Positions 56,801 to 63,976 of a stretch of DNA of 64,000 nt are shown here, one piece after another. Each line of letters begins with the position of its first letter. Within the stretch, counting starts at the first letter, position 1. The position numbers were made by a program, and so were the translations under genes. The DNA is taken from positions 3,513,448-3,577,447 of the forward strand of contig CP054182.1 of the NCBI GenBank assembly GCA_015709675.1, given 5' to 3'. The notes under the pieces are model-generated. The model saw only the letters and a program-made list of their open reading frames with translations. It was not told the DNA's origin and ran no database searches. The DNA comes from Ignavibacteriales bacterium (GTDB lineage: Bacteria > Bacteroidota > Ignavibacteria > Ignavibacteriales > Ignavibacteriaceae).

Positions 56801-57867
56801 GGTATCTGGTCAAGCCGGTTTATTTCCCTCACATATTTCTTGCTCAGCTGATCAAGCCATACCAGGGTATTCTTTGCGATCATCACCACATTAGGCATCC
56901 AGTCCAGATCTTCGGTGAACTGCTCAGTCTCCTGCATATAGGAGAAACTTATATCATCAATCGAGAACTTTTTCTGCAGTGCAGCCCATTCTTCCGGAGT
57001 GAGCTTTCCTCCTCCGGCTTTCATCATTGCTTTCAGTTCTTCAAGATACTCCTGCAGGGCTTTGCTGTATTCCGGAACTGGCGGCGTACCCACTCCTCCA
57101 TGTGAGATGAAGAGTTTCGCGTCTTCTCTGATCAGGTCAGAGCCGCTGAGCAATTTGAATACCAGCAAGTCACTCAGCACCACTCTCCACTTGAATGATA
57201 TATAATTCAACTGGGCAAGAATATCCGCAGGATTCTCAAGAATCGGTTTCCTGAGCGCTTTAAGCAGAGGAAGATTTTCTATGCTTGCGGGTTTTTCACT
57301 GTCAAAAAACTGTTCTGTTTCCTTCAGGAATGTTTCATAGACCGGAATTTCTTTAAGCGGTGCATCATCAAAAAGTTCACTCAGCGCATTAAATCCGGGG
57401 TTTTCATTTTCAAGGTAAAGCAGCAGGATTTCTTCGAGGATGATTTCCCTGTTCGGCTTACCGGCCGTTGAACCTGCAAGATACTCCTCCGGTGTAACTT
57501 CATTCAGATAAACCGGAAGAGGAGGGAAGTGTTCGATGAATTTTTGGAATATCAGCCCGGCATTTTCCTGAAGTTTGTCTTCAAGATATTTCACTCCCCG
57601 CTCAAAAACCCCGGGGTTCTCGTTTTCCTCATACTTTCTTATGACCAGGTGCAGCACCTCATGAAAAAGGCCCGCGGTGTTAATAAGTCCCGGAGTAACA
57701 AAAGTACCCGGTTTCCCGAGTTTATTAATCCGGTCGGAAAGTTCACGGGCAGCAGTAAAGTCGGCAATTATCAGATTTCCGGTAACGGAAAAGAGAGTTG
57801 ATTCAAACCCGAATTTCTCACGGGAGTCTTTCGAGACATGAAGATTAAAGGTTGTCAGGTGAAACAT
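53887..57867 (-). CDS. Large GH13 alpha-amylase-family protein with lysine-rich tail
   Basis: 1326 aa. The GH13 barrel lies at about 350-760: region I D-M-V-P-N-H-T (434-440), region II I-R-F-D554-A-A-M-T-L (nucleophile), region III L-L-A-E619-A-F (acid/base) and region IV S-N-P-D680. A helical N-terminal part (1-330) contains an H-E-V-L-H motif at 69-73. A long helical C-terminal region (about 830-1225) has no recognised domain. Residues from about 1228 to the end are almost only Lys, Glu, Ser and Ala. There is no signal peptide, so the enzyme appears cytoplasmic and may act on glycogen or maltodextrin. Codon use in the tail (AAA/AAG/GAA runs) differs from the rest. Confidence 0.87.
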   Translation of the reverse strand: MFHLTTFNLHVSKDSREKFGFESTLFSVTGNLIIADFTAARELSDRINKLGKPGTFVTPGLINTAGLFHEVLHLVIRKYEENENPGVFERGVKYLEDKLQENAGLIFQKFIEHFPPLPVYLNEVTPEEYLAGSTAGKPNREIILEEILLLYLENENPGFNALSELFDDAPLKEIPVYETFLKETEQFFDSEKPASIENLPLLKALRKPILENPADILAQLNYISFKWRVVLSDLLVFKLLSGSDLIREDAKLFISHGGVGTPPVPEYSKALQEYLEELKAMMKAGGGKLTPEEWAALQKKFSIDDISFSYMQETEQFTEDLDWMPNVVMIAKNTLVWLDQLSKKYVREINRLDQIPDQEIDQLAAWNINTLWFIGIWERSTASKKIKQFCGNPDATSSAYSLYSYEIAQAVGGEEAFNQFKQRCAARGIRLASDMVPNHTGIYSDWVLKHPEYFIQRVSPPYPSYSFTGPDLSENPAMQIRIEDKYYTRQDAAVVFQVIENATGLTRYIYHGNDGTNMPWNDTAQLNLLLPEVREALIQNIMHVARMTPVIRFDAAMTLAKKHYSRLWFPQPGSGGAVPSRAEYAMSPDMFNQAMPNEFWREVVDRMNAEMPNTLLLAEAFWLMEGYFVRTLGMHRVYNSAFMHMFMKEENDKYRLLIKNTLEFNPEILKRYVNFMSNPDEETAVNQFGKGDKYFGVLVMMATLPGLPMFAHGQIEGFTEKYGMEYSRAYYNEQADEYLVRRHEREIFPLLKKRALFAEVENFELYDFLNEEDEPEESVIAFSNGRGSERTVVVYNNSYAAVKGYINHSSGKVTGDKHEDETAEFRSLPVASALKINSQPDIYYIYYESRSGLEYITSAAEIVSGGMHFRLNGYEYKVLLNFTEVRDVNGKYRRLAAMLNGSGVPSIETAMREMELMPLHTAVNNLFTREVIAVLQDSLTAEPDTAYTLPEKAERLLTPVVRELSLFLNKPVQQEAVIGQVADDLYRLKEYRFTIIPSEKLGMRNVQLQDYTIRLESGAGYYDLLLIYTITRRLLLVFQEKESGRNAGALYDLLILAKPLWQNFIRLSDNYRVIKDEFELLRIFSTAQSIFPRYSRLIKSGTAAGKIYISSMQDRVLLLELMIRPEIREFLNFNTWQGVVYFSKERFELLLKWMFTIEHLRRIEWLRADVSPKETTAKFMKSKDFTESTLQMIDYISALLGTAGESGFNFDLFREKVLVKQSAPVAAKKPAARKSTAKRAEPAGEVAKEEKKKPSKVKKAAGEKKSLAEEKSADVKKKEKPEKKKSEKKAKKEKKSDSGKKKEKKKEKKSSSEKKGKKSSEKKKKS

Positions 57868-57892
57868 CTGAAGTCAGTTATCGGTTAATTTC

Positions 57893-57911
57893 AAAAACCG
57901 GCATGGGCCGG
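57893..57911 (-). terminator. Small GC hairpin with T-run in the leader of the GH13 gene
   Basis: CCGGC/GCCGG with loop CCAT, followed on the minus strand by TTTTTG. It lies 26 nt before the ATG of the GH13 gene, so it could be an attenuator. The stem is only 5 bp. Confidence 0.35.
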
Positions 57912-57941
57912 ATTATGTTAACGAATTGAATAGTTACTGTC

Positions 57942-57949
57942 TAAATATA
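57942..57949 (-). promoter_or_regulatory. Possible -7 promoter element of the GH13 gene
   Basis: TATATTTA on the minus strand, 75 nt upstream of the start codon and upstream of the GC hairpin. No -33 TTG at the expected spacing. Confidence 0.35.
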
Positions 57950-58034
57950 AGAAAATTACAGGTACTGAAGGGGTACCCTCTTTTGACATTGAAAAAAGAA
58001 TGGCACAATTTCCCCGAAGTCCCGCGGGCGGCAT

Positions 58035-58042
58035 TATATTTG
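58035..58042 (+). promoter_or_regulatory. -7 promoter element of the outer-membrane protein gene
   Basis: TATATTTG on the plus strand, an exact TAnnTTTG match, 40 nt upstream of the ATG at 58083. The -33 position has no TTG. Confidence 0.5.
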
Positions 58043-58082
58043 GGCAGTCAATTTACAATTTCTGTCAGAAACCAACCTTTCC

Positions 58083-58934
58083 ATGAAACTAATTTTATTA
58101 GCTGCATTGTCATTTTTATTTTGGGGTAAACTCTCTGCCCAGTGTTCAGACGCCGGAGTATGCTCGGTTCACAAAATGTCTGATATAAAAAAGAAGCAAT
58201 CGGTGTATTCAGCCGGCTACTCGTACGGACAGAGCGGAGATGCCAATAATCTGAATTTTCACACATTCCATATTGGTGCCGAAGGGTACCTTCTTACCGA
58301 CACAAGATACTCCGTGATTATTCCGATACATGGCATAACCGGTTCGCTGGGTTCAGTTCAGGGACTCGGAGATATTCTCGGCATCATCACCATCCGTCAG
58401 CCAAAGCAGAATTTTTCTTTCAGTGCAGGAGTGCGGCTTGCAACGGGTAATGACAACAAAGCAGGCCTCCCCCAGGCATATCAGCCTGGTACCGGAACGA
58501 CCGACCTGCTTCTGGGAATCGGATATTATTACGAAAAATTTCTCTTCGCCGCCGGGTACCAGAAAAGCAGCGGAAGAAGTAAAAACACCCTTACAGAACT
58601 TAAGCGCGGCGATGATCTGATGCTGAGAATGACGTATTCAAGTGAGTATGATGAAGACAGGGATTATGCGATATCTCTTCTTTATATTAATCGTCTCACC
58701 GAAATGAGCGTGGTCTCTTATACATTACCGTCTACATTTTCAGGAAAGACCTATGTTGCGGTAAACGGAAGCAATCAGAAGCAGTTAAACCTTCTGCTGC
58801 AGGCAGGGTGGAAACTTGATGATCACACCAAGATGGTTATTGAGGGAGCATTCCCTTTCTTTAAAAGACCCGTCAATATAGACGGGCTTTCAAGGACTTT
58901 TACCATCGGGCTTGGGGCATATTTTAATTATTGA
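58083..58934 (+). CDS. Putative outer-membrane beta-barrel protein
   Basis: 283 aa. A signal peptide (1-19, ends in L-S-A-Q) is followed by a C-S-D-A-G-V-C-S-V-H segment that could bind metal or form a disulfide. The rest is made of alternating hydrophobic and polar residues with many aromatic ends, and the final residues G-L-G-A-Y-F-N-Y fit an outer-membrane barrel signal. No specific family was recognised. It is the only plus-strand gene in this half of the window and stands alone. Confidence 0.7.
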   Translation: MKLILLAALSFLFWGKLSAQCSDAGVCSVHKMSDIKKKQSVYSAGYSYGQSGDANNLNFHTFHIGAEGYLLTDTRYSVIIPIHGITGSLGSVQGLGDILGIITIRQPKQNFSFSAGVRLATGNDNKAGLPQAYQPGTGTTDLLLGIGYYYEKFLFAAGYQKSSGRSKNTLTELKRGDDLMLRMTYSSEYDEDRDYAISLLYINRLTEMSVVSYTLPSTFSGKTYVAVNGSNQKQLNLLLQAGWKLDDHTKMVIEGAFPFFKRPVNIDGLSRTFTIGLGAYFNY

Positions 58935-59114
58935 GCTGCGGGGAGAGTGGATATATCCCCGGTAATAGTTTAATTCTGACTGATCGCTTATATCATATAG
59001 CCTCAGCGGCATAAGGCAAACAGCCCCCAAGGGGCGATATATTAATAACAATCCCAATAAAACAAAAAAGCCCCGCAGGGGCGATATATATTGACGGAAA
59101 TTGGCAAATAGGAG
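58935..59114. other. Intergenic region with two short GGGGCGATATAT palindromes
   Basis: The motif GCCCC-x-GGGGCGATATAT occurs at 59023-59042 (with AA in the centre) and at 59070-59090 (with GCA). The second has an AAAAAA tract before it. Either could end transcription of the plus-strand gene, but they also look like dispersed repeats. Confidence 0.5.
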
Positions 59115-59303
59115 GTCACCAGCGCTGCGGGTTCAGCATATCGGGTTTTCATCGGATTGTCTATTAAACGGTTACCCGCGCTGCGGGTTCAGAGATATTG
59201 AGGCCGTATCGGATTATCTATAATCAGACCACCTGCTCTGCGGGTTCAACATATCGGGGTTTTCATCGGACTGTCTATTAACCGGTTACCCAGCCTTCGG
59301 GTT
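59115..59303. repeat. 56-58 bp tandem repeat, about 3.3 copies
   Basis: Units start at 59115, 59171, 59227 and 59285 (the last is cut short). Each begins with G-T/A-Y-ACC, contains CTGCGGGTTCA and an ATATCGG/TATCGG part, and ends in CTATTAA or CTATAAT. The start of unit 2 forms an ACCCGC/GCGGGT hairpin. Intergenic, no ORF. Confidence 0.75.
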
Positions 59304-59438
59304 AAGGGATGTCCTGCTCCCCACTCCCGGTTTTAGACTTTTAACTTTTCTCTTTTAACTTTTAACTAACAGGTCATCCTTGCTGCATACAATGAGACGA
59401 CAAATCCATCTGCGTTTAGAAAACGGATAATCAGCAGC

Positions 59439-60620
59439 TCACACCACCGGATGAAAAGCGCAGCTTGACCCGACCCAGGTCTTATTTTTGTTAAAATCAA
59501 CACCCATCATGGCGCCTTTGCTGGTACGTACGAGATTATTCACCAGCAGCGGTTCATTATCCCACAGATACATCATCCGTATTTCCACCCGGGAAAATCC
59601 GTCCGGTGTGTCAATCAGCGGTGCATATTCAATCTTTTCCTGCAGTATATAATTACTTCGGTCGGTAATGCTGTCAAGCCGTGCCTTGTCAAAATTCATT
59701 TCAACCCCCAGTCCCGCAAACGAATAGAGCGGCTTCAAAATATATTGCGACAGATCATCCGGATATGACTGCATTTCGCTCAAAAATGATGATGCCGGAA
59801 CATACTTTGACTTCAGGAAGGGCAGCGTATTCTTGCTGATCTTAAAAAACCAGTTTGGATGCCCTACCCACGTTACATCCATTTCATCAACAAAGCGGAA
59901 ACCGTAATCGGGACCCTTTCTTTTCAGCTCATCATAAATTACACGGTTGTATATCCGTTCAACCGGAATTTCCCGCCCGTTCTTTTCATAAAAAAGTTTC
60001 CGTCCCTGTTTTTTAACCTTTGTAATGCATACGGTTGAGATTCCGGTGAGTTCTTCCGTTGCCGCGAAATCAATCCGGGTCTTCTGTTTATCAGGTTCAA
60101 TCTCAAGCAGGATTACATTCTCCGGATCAGCATCGCCCACAATGATATGTTTCAGATGAGATATATATGCATCATCGTCAAAACCGGAAAAGTAGGGAGT
60201 CAATTCATCCGGTATGTTAAAATGCCTCCTGATTACGAGAGGAAGATAATACTGGAACGCGTAGAGCGAAGGAAAACCCTGCAATTCAATCAGCTTGGGT
60301 ATAAAGTTACCCTGAGAGTCCTTTGTGATCGCAAAATCAATCTGCAAAAACTTGGGATGGCTGTCCTGATTCGGAACCGCAAGCCCCTCCGGTATTGCGT
60401 TCCTGCTATATATCTCAAACTCAGGAGTCCGGAGCTGAGAAATAATATCATTACAGGCAGTTACCAGTTCACGGGTCAGGGTTTCCGACAGGAAAAGGGG
60501 TGTTTCACAGACACGGAAATCACACGGATACCTGAGAATGGAATTCAGGTCATTATTAAATGCTTCGTATGCACTTTCAGTGAATTCGCTGTTATATTTC
60601 TTCCGTAATTCCGTGACCAT
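59439..60620 (-). CDS. ATP-grasp-like protein of unknown specificity
   Basis: 393 aa. The C-terminal half looks like an ATP-grasp fold: Y-I-L-K-P-L-Y-S-F-A-G-L-G-V (nucleotide-binding Lys and glycine-rich loop), then Y-I-L-Q-E-K-I-E-Y, R-V-E-I-R-M-M-Y and a terminal N-N-L-V-R-T-S-K-G-A-M-M-G. The N-terminal half (I-E-L-Q-G-F-P-S-L-Y-A-F-Q) suggests a circularly permuted or glutathionylspermidine-synthase-like arrangement. It would form an amide bond using ATP, but substrate and even activity are not known. Last gene of a four-gene operon, 15 nt after the peptidase gene. Confidence 0.65.
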   Translation of the reverse strand: MVTELRKKYNSEFTESAYEAFNNDLNSILRYPCDFRVCETPLFLSETLTRELVTACNDIISQLRTPEFEIYSRNAIPEGLAVPNQDSHPKFLQIDFAITKDSQGNFIPKLIELQGFPSLYAFQYYLPLVIRRHFNIPDELTPYFSGFDDDAYISHLKHIIVGDADPENVILLEIEPDKQKTRIDFAATEELTGISTVCITKVKKQGRKLFYEKNGREIPVERIYNRVIYDELKRKGPDYGFRFVDEMDVTWVGHPNWFFKISKNTLPFLKSKYVPASSFLSEMQSYPDDLSQYILKPLYSFAGLGVEMNFDKARLDSITDRSNYILQEKIEYAPLIDTPDGFSRVEIRMMYLWDNEPLLVNNLVRTSKGAMMGVDFNKNKTWVGSSCAFHPVV

Positions 60621-60635
60621 TCTGAGGATTTCCTT

Positions 60636-61655
60636 TTAGATTAAAAATCTGCCTTTTTCCATGACCTTTTCATCATCAAGCCAGATGTCAAAGTCACGGC
60701 CAACACAGTCAATATGGGTTGTTGATACCCAGTCAGCGCCGGTATGCTGTGCATAGGGATGACCAAAAGCGATGTGTATACCGGGGATTTTTTCATCCTG
60801 AAGGATATTTCCGATTACCCGGGTTACCGCCAGATTAGTGCCAATGGCAAACTCACCAACGCGGTTGCTGTTTTCATCCGTCATGGTATATGCGGTAAAT
60901 TCTTCAAGAAGTTCCTGATTATCGCATTCCATCCTGGTAATGCGGCTGTCACTGATATGAATAGTCAGAGGAGTTTCTTTCAGGTCACCATACTTTTTGC
61001 AGAGATAATCTCCCACAACACCATCAACCACAAAAACGCCATTAACATTAAACGGTGAAGTGAATATCTCACCACCGGGCAAATTGCCCCATTTGTCGGT
61101 ATTGATGATGCCGCTGGTTTTAATCCATTTCAGTTTTGGTGAAAACTCGGCAATAATATCAGTACCGGCTGCAGTTTTGCAGGTGATAAATTTTGCTTTG
61201 CGGGCTTTTTCAATCAGTCTGGTGCTCATGTCATCCACCAGATTGAAATCGGCACGCATTCCCTGCTTCATGATCTCCTTGGTTATATTCACCATGTGAC
61301 CGTGGCGGAGTTTATACTTATTCACCACATCAGTCATCTGAATCCGGGAGCCCAGTTCCCCTGTCTGTGTGAAGCAGGCATATATACTCACCTGCGATTT
61401 TGCCAGATCCTCAAGTATCTCCTTCGGCATATCGGTCATCGGACGCGCAACATAATCCTCAAGCACGAATGTGTGGCACTCAGCACCGATTTTTTCAACT
61501 TCCGCGACAATGCTGGCGGCAATTTCAACTGATTCCTCATCAGTGATAATGGTCATTCTCTCTTCCGGTTTCAGTTTCAGGCAGACGTTTACGGCGTTAT
61601 AAGCGCCGGGAGTCAGTTCGCTGTCAAAGGAGATCGCTTTTATATCTTTCACCAA
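60636..61655 (-). CDS. M29-like (aminopeptidase T / NicX-related) metalloprotein
   Basis: 339 aa. The sequence follows the leucyl aminopeptidase of the M29 family, with a metal-binding C-terminal region H-I-A-F-G-H-P-Y, then W-V-S-T-T-H-I-D. Two acidic residues in G-E-F-A-I-G-T-N fit metal ligands. The related NicX family opens aromatic rings, so hydrolysis of peptides is likely but not certain. The start is TTG at 61655 or the adjacent GTG. It lies between the GCS2 and ATP-grasp-like genes and could trim or recycle the peptide made by them. Confidence 0.8.
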   Translation of the reverse strand: MVKDIKAISFDSELTPGAYNAVNVCLKLKPEERMTIITDEESVEIAASIVAEVEKIGAECHTFVLEDYVARPMTDMPKEILEDLAKSQVSIYACFTQTGELGSRIQMTDVVNKYKLRHGHMVNITKEIMKQGMRADFNLVDDMSTRLIEKARKAKFITCKTAAGTDIIAEFSPKLKWIKTSGIINTDKWGNLPGGEIFTSPFNVNGVFVVDGVVGDYLCKKYGDLKETPLTIHISDSRITRMECDNQELLEEFTAYTMTDENSNRVGEFAIGTNLAVTRVIGNILQDEKIPGIHIAFGHPYAQHTGADWVSTTHIDCVGRDFDIWLDDEKVMEKGRFLI

Positions 61656-61681
61656 ATTGTAACCTTGTTCTGTTATATAAA

Positions 61682-62803
61682 TTATTTCGTTAAATCAAGC
61701 CCGACATGGGTTTCTTCAATAATGAAGTCCACTACCCGCTTCAGGTCATAGGACTGCTCCCAAATCCGGAGCTGACGGTCGGCGCCTGTTCCGGCTTTTA
61801 CCATTTCCTGTATATAGTTGATTTCTTTTCTGCTTCCGAGATCATCAACCACTTCATCAATAAACTCAAGCAGTTCATCAATCAGGCTTGCCGTCGGAAC
61901 TTCTTCCTTCTTTCCAAAATCAATCAGCTTGCCTGATATACCGTAACGGCATGCTCTCCACTTGTTTTCGGCAATCAGGGCTCTTCTGTATAACCTGAAG
62001 CCAAGATTCTGCTTAAGCAGTTTATGAAGTTTCGCGACCAGGGCCTGCATTACCGCTGCCAGCGCAATCGTTTCATCAACCCGCATCGGCACATCGCATA
62101 CGCGGAACTCAAGCGTGCTGTAAAAAGGATGCATCCGTATATCCCACCAGATTTTTTTAGCGTTATCTATACAGCCGGTTTTAATCAGGAGGTTAATATA
62201 ATTATCATATTCTGACACACTGCCAAAGTAATCCGGAATTCCGGTTCTCGGAAAGCGGTCAAATACTTTTGAGCGGTAAGACTTGAAGCCGGTATTTCTG
62301 CCAAGCCAAAAAGGAGAGTTTGTTGAAAGAGCGAATATATGCGGCAGAAAGTAACGTGCAGCATTCATGATGTGAATCGCTGCGTCACGGTCATCAATAC
62401 CCACATGCACATGAAGACCAAAGATGAGATTGGCACGCGCGACCTGCTGCATATCATCAACCACCTGCTTATAACGCGGATGTTCGGTTATGCGCTGATC
62501 TTTCCAATGGGAGAACGGGTGCGTGCCGGCAGCAGCAATTCTCAGATTATTTTTTATTGCCAGTTTTGCAAGTTCGGTACGCAGTTTCACTACTTCCCTT
62601 CTTGCCTCATCCACATTCATGCAGACTTCAGTTCCCATTTCAACTACGGACTGATGCATTTCCGGCTTAACCTGTTCCTTCAGTATCATCTTGCCGTCTT
62701 CAAGAATCTGCTCAATGTGTGAACGCAATTCACGCGTTACCGGATCAACGATCTGAACCTCTTCTTCTATTCCGATAGAGAAAAGATTATCTTTCTCACT
62801 CAT
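61682..62803 (-). CDS. GCS2/YbdK-type carboxylate-amine ligase
   Basis: 373 aa. Similar to glutamate-cysteine ligase family 2: I-G-I-E-E-E-V-Q-I-V-D-P at the start, H-Q-S-V-V-E-M-G-T-E-V-C, L-H-V-H-V-G-I-D-D, S-P-F-W-L-G-R-N-T-G-F-K-S-Y-R and the final E-F-R-V-C-D-V-P. These enzymes join a carboxylate (often glutamate gamma-carboxyl) to an amine with ATP. The true substrates of YbdK-type proteins vary, so cysteine should not be assumed. Second gene of the operon, 33 nt after the ATP-grasp gene. Confidence 0.88.
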   Translation of the reverse strand: MSEKDNLFSIGIEEEVQIVDPVTRELRSHIEQILEDGKMILKEQVKPEMHQSVVEMGTEVCMNVDEARREVVKLRTELAKLAIKNNLRIAAAGTHPFSHWKDQRITEHPRYKQVVDDMQQVARANLIFGLHVHVGIDDRDAAIHIMNAARYFLPHIFALSTNSPFWLGRNTGFKSYRSKVFDRFPRTGIPDYFGSVSEYDNYINLLIKTGCIDNAKKIWWDIRMHPFYSTLEFRVCDVPMRVDETIALAAVMQALVAKLHKLLKQNLGFRLYRRALIAENKWRACRYGISGKLIDFGKKEEVPTASLIDELLEFIDEVVDDLGSRKEINYIQEMVKAGTGADRQLRIWEQSYDLKRVVDFIIEETHVGLDLTK

Positions 62804-62836
62804 AAACCACTACTTTCCTGATGCTGATATATATTA

Positions 62837-63778
62837 CTACTTTACGCTTTTCTTAACAAACTCGCCCCAGGTGCAGTTATTCTGACCCGGTTTATGATTC
62901 TGCGCGCGGCGTATTGCCATATTGGCGGCAGCTTCCACAATCCATTCAAAATTTTCTTCGCCGACTGAATTCACATCCGCATCCGGTGCCGGATTGCAAA
63001 AATCAATCGCGTAAGGAATCCCGTTCTTTACGGCAAGTTCTACCGTATTAAAATCATAACCGAGTGCCTTGTTCAGTTTCAGGACGTAGTCCTTAAGTGT
63101 ATCCAGCAGCTTTTTGGTTTTAGGCTGTGCATTGCGGACATATCTCAGATGATGCGGCTGTTTGGGGTCATACTGCATCAGGTGCACATCCTGACGGTCA
63201 ATGCAGTAGCAGCGGAAGTAATCCTCAAATACAATCTCTTCCTGAAGCATCATCACTAACTGGCCTGTTTCATTATACGCGGTGAAGAACTCGTCCTTGT
63301 TTTCAAGGCGATAAACATTCTTCCATCCTCCACCGGCGAATGGCTTAAAGAAAGCCGGGAACCCTACATAATTGAATATTCCTTCCCAATCCATCGGAAA
63401 GGCCAGATTACGGAATGAATTTGAATTAGTATCCGGCGGATGCTGATTGGAAGGCAGTATTACGGTTTTGGGAACCGGAACACCCACCTGCTCGGCAAGG
63501 GCATTATTAAAAAACTTATCATCAGCCGTCCACCAGAATGGGTTATTGATAACAGCAGTACCGGTAATTGCGGCATTCTTAAGCATTGCCCGGTAAAACG
63601 GCACATCCTGAGAAATTCTGTCTATTATAACATCATAGCCCTGAGGGGTGTATTGCATAACTTTGTCAATCTTGACAAATTCTGCAGTAATTCCATCAAC
63701 TTTCTTTGCATTGATACGTTCAACGAGCGCTGGCGGAAATGTGTTTTCCTGTCCAAACAAAATGCCGATTTTTTTCAT
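62837..63778 (-). CDS. RimK/D-Ala-D-Ala-ligase-like ATP-grasp enzyme
   Basis: 313 aa. Residues 1-90 form a pre-ATP-grasp domain with a Rossmann start (K-I-G-I-L-F-G-Q-E-N-T-F), then F-F-K-P-F-A-G-G-G-W (nucleotide-binding Lys and glycine loop), L-Q-E-E-I-V-F and a Mg-binding part N-T-V-E-L-A-V-K-N-G-I-P-Y-A-I-D-F-C-N-P. It is expected to ligate a carboxylate with an amine. First gene of the operon, with a promoter and leader upstream. Confidence 0.82.
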   Translation of the reverse strand: MKKIGILFGQENTFPPALVERINAKKVDGITAEFVKIDKVMQYTPQGYDVIIDRISQDVPFYRAMLKNAAITGTAVINNPFWWTADDKFFNNALAEQVGVPVPKTVILPSNQHPPDTNSNSFRNLAFPMDWEGIFNYVGFPAFFKPFAGGGWKNVYRLENKDEFFTAYNETGQLVMMLQEEIVFEDYFRCYCIDRQDVHLMQYDPKQPHHLRYVRNAQPKTKKLLDTLKDYVLKLNKALGYDFNTVELAVKNGIPYAIDFCNPAPDADVNSVGEENFEWIVEAAANMAIRRAQNHKPGQNNCTWGEFVKKSVK

Positions 63779-63904
63779 GGGACTTCCGGTTTAGTTAATT
63801 ACTGTGTACGCTGATTTATTTCGAAAAAGGAATGATTTACACGCTTTATCACACATTTTTCGGCCAAAAATTACTATTTTTAAGTACTTTTGGTAAAAAT
63901 GTTG

Positions 63905-63928
63905 AATCCGGCCTTCTCAATCCGGATT
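63905..63928 (-). promoter_or_regulatory. Hairpin in the leader of the ligase operon
   Basis: Arms AATCCGG and CCGGATT with a 10-nt loop, located just inside the expected transcript start. On the minus strand it is followed by CAACATTTTTACC, which could make it a weak attenuator. Confidence 0.4.
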
Positions 63929-63944
63929 TTTCGTAAACTGAAAA

Positions 63945-63976
63945 TAAATATACAAGTACATCAGGCTCTTTTGCAA
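63945..63976 (-). promoter_or_regulatory. Promoter of the ligase operon
   Basis: TTG (63974-63976), a 21-nt spacer and TATATTTA (63945-63952) on the minus strand. The expected leader up to the ATG at 63778 is about 160 nt. An alternative weaker start nearer to the gene cannot be excluded. Confidence 0.6.

Noticed and set aside
57926-58129. 67-aa plus-strand ORF before the barrel gene
   Set aside because: It ends inside the signal-peptide region of the barrel gene in another frame and covers the promoter region.
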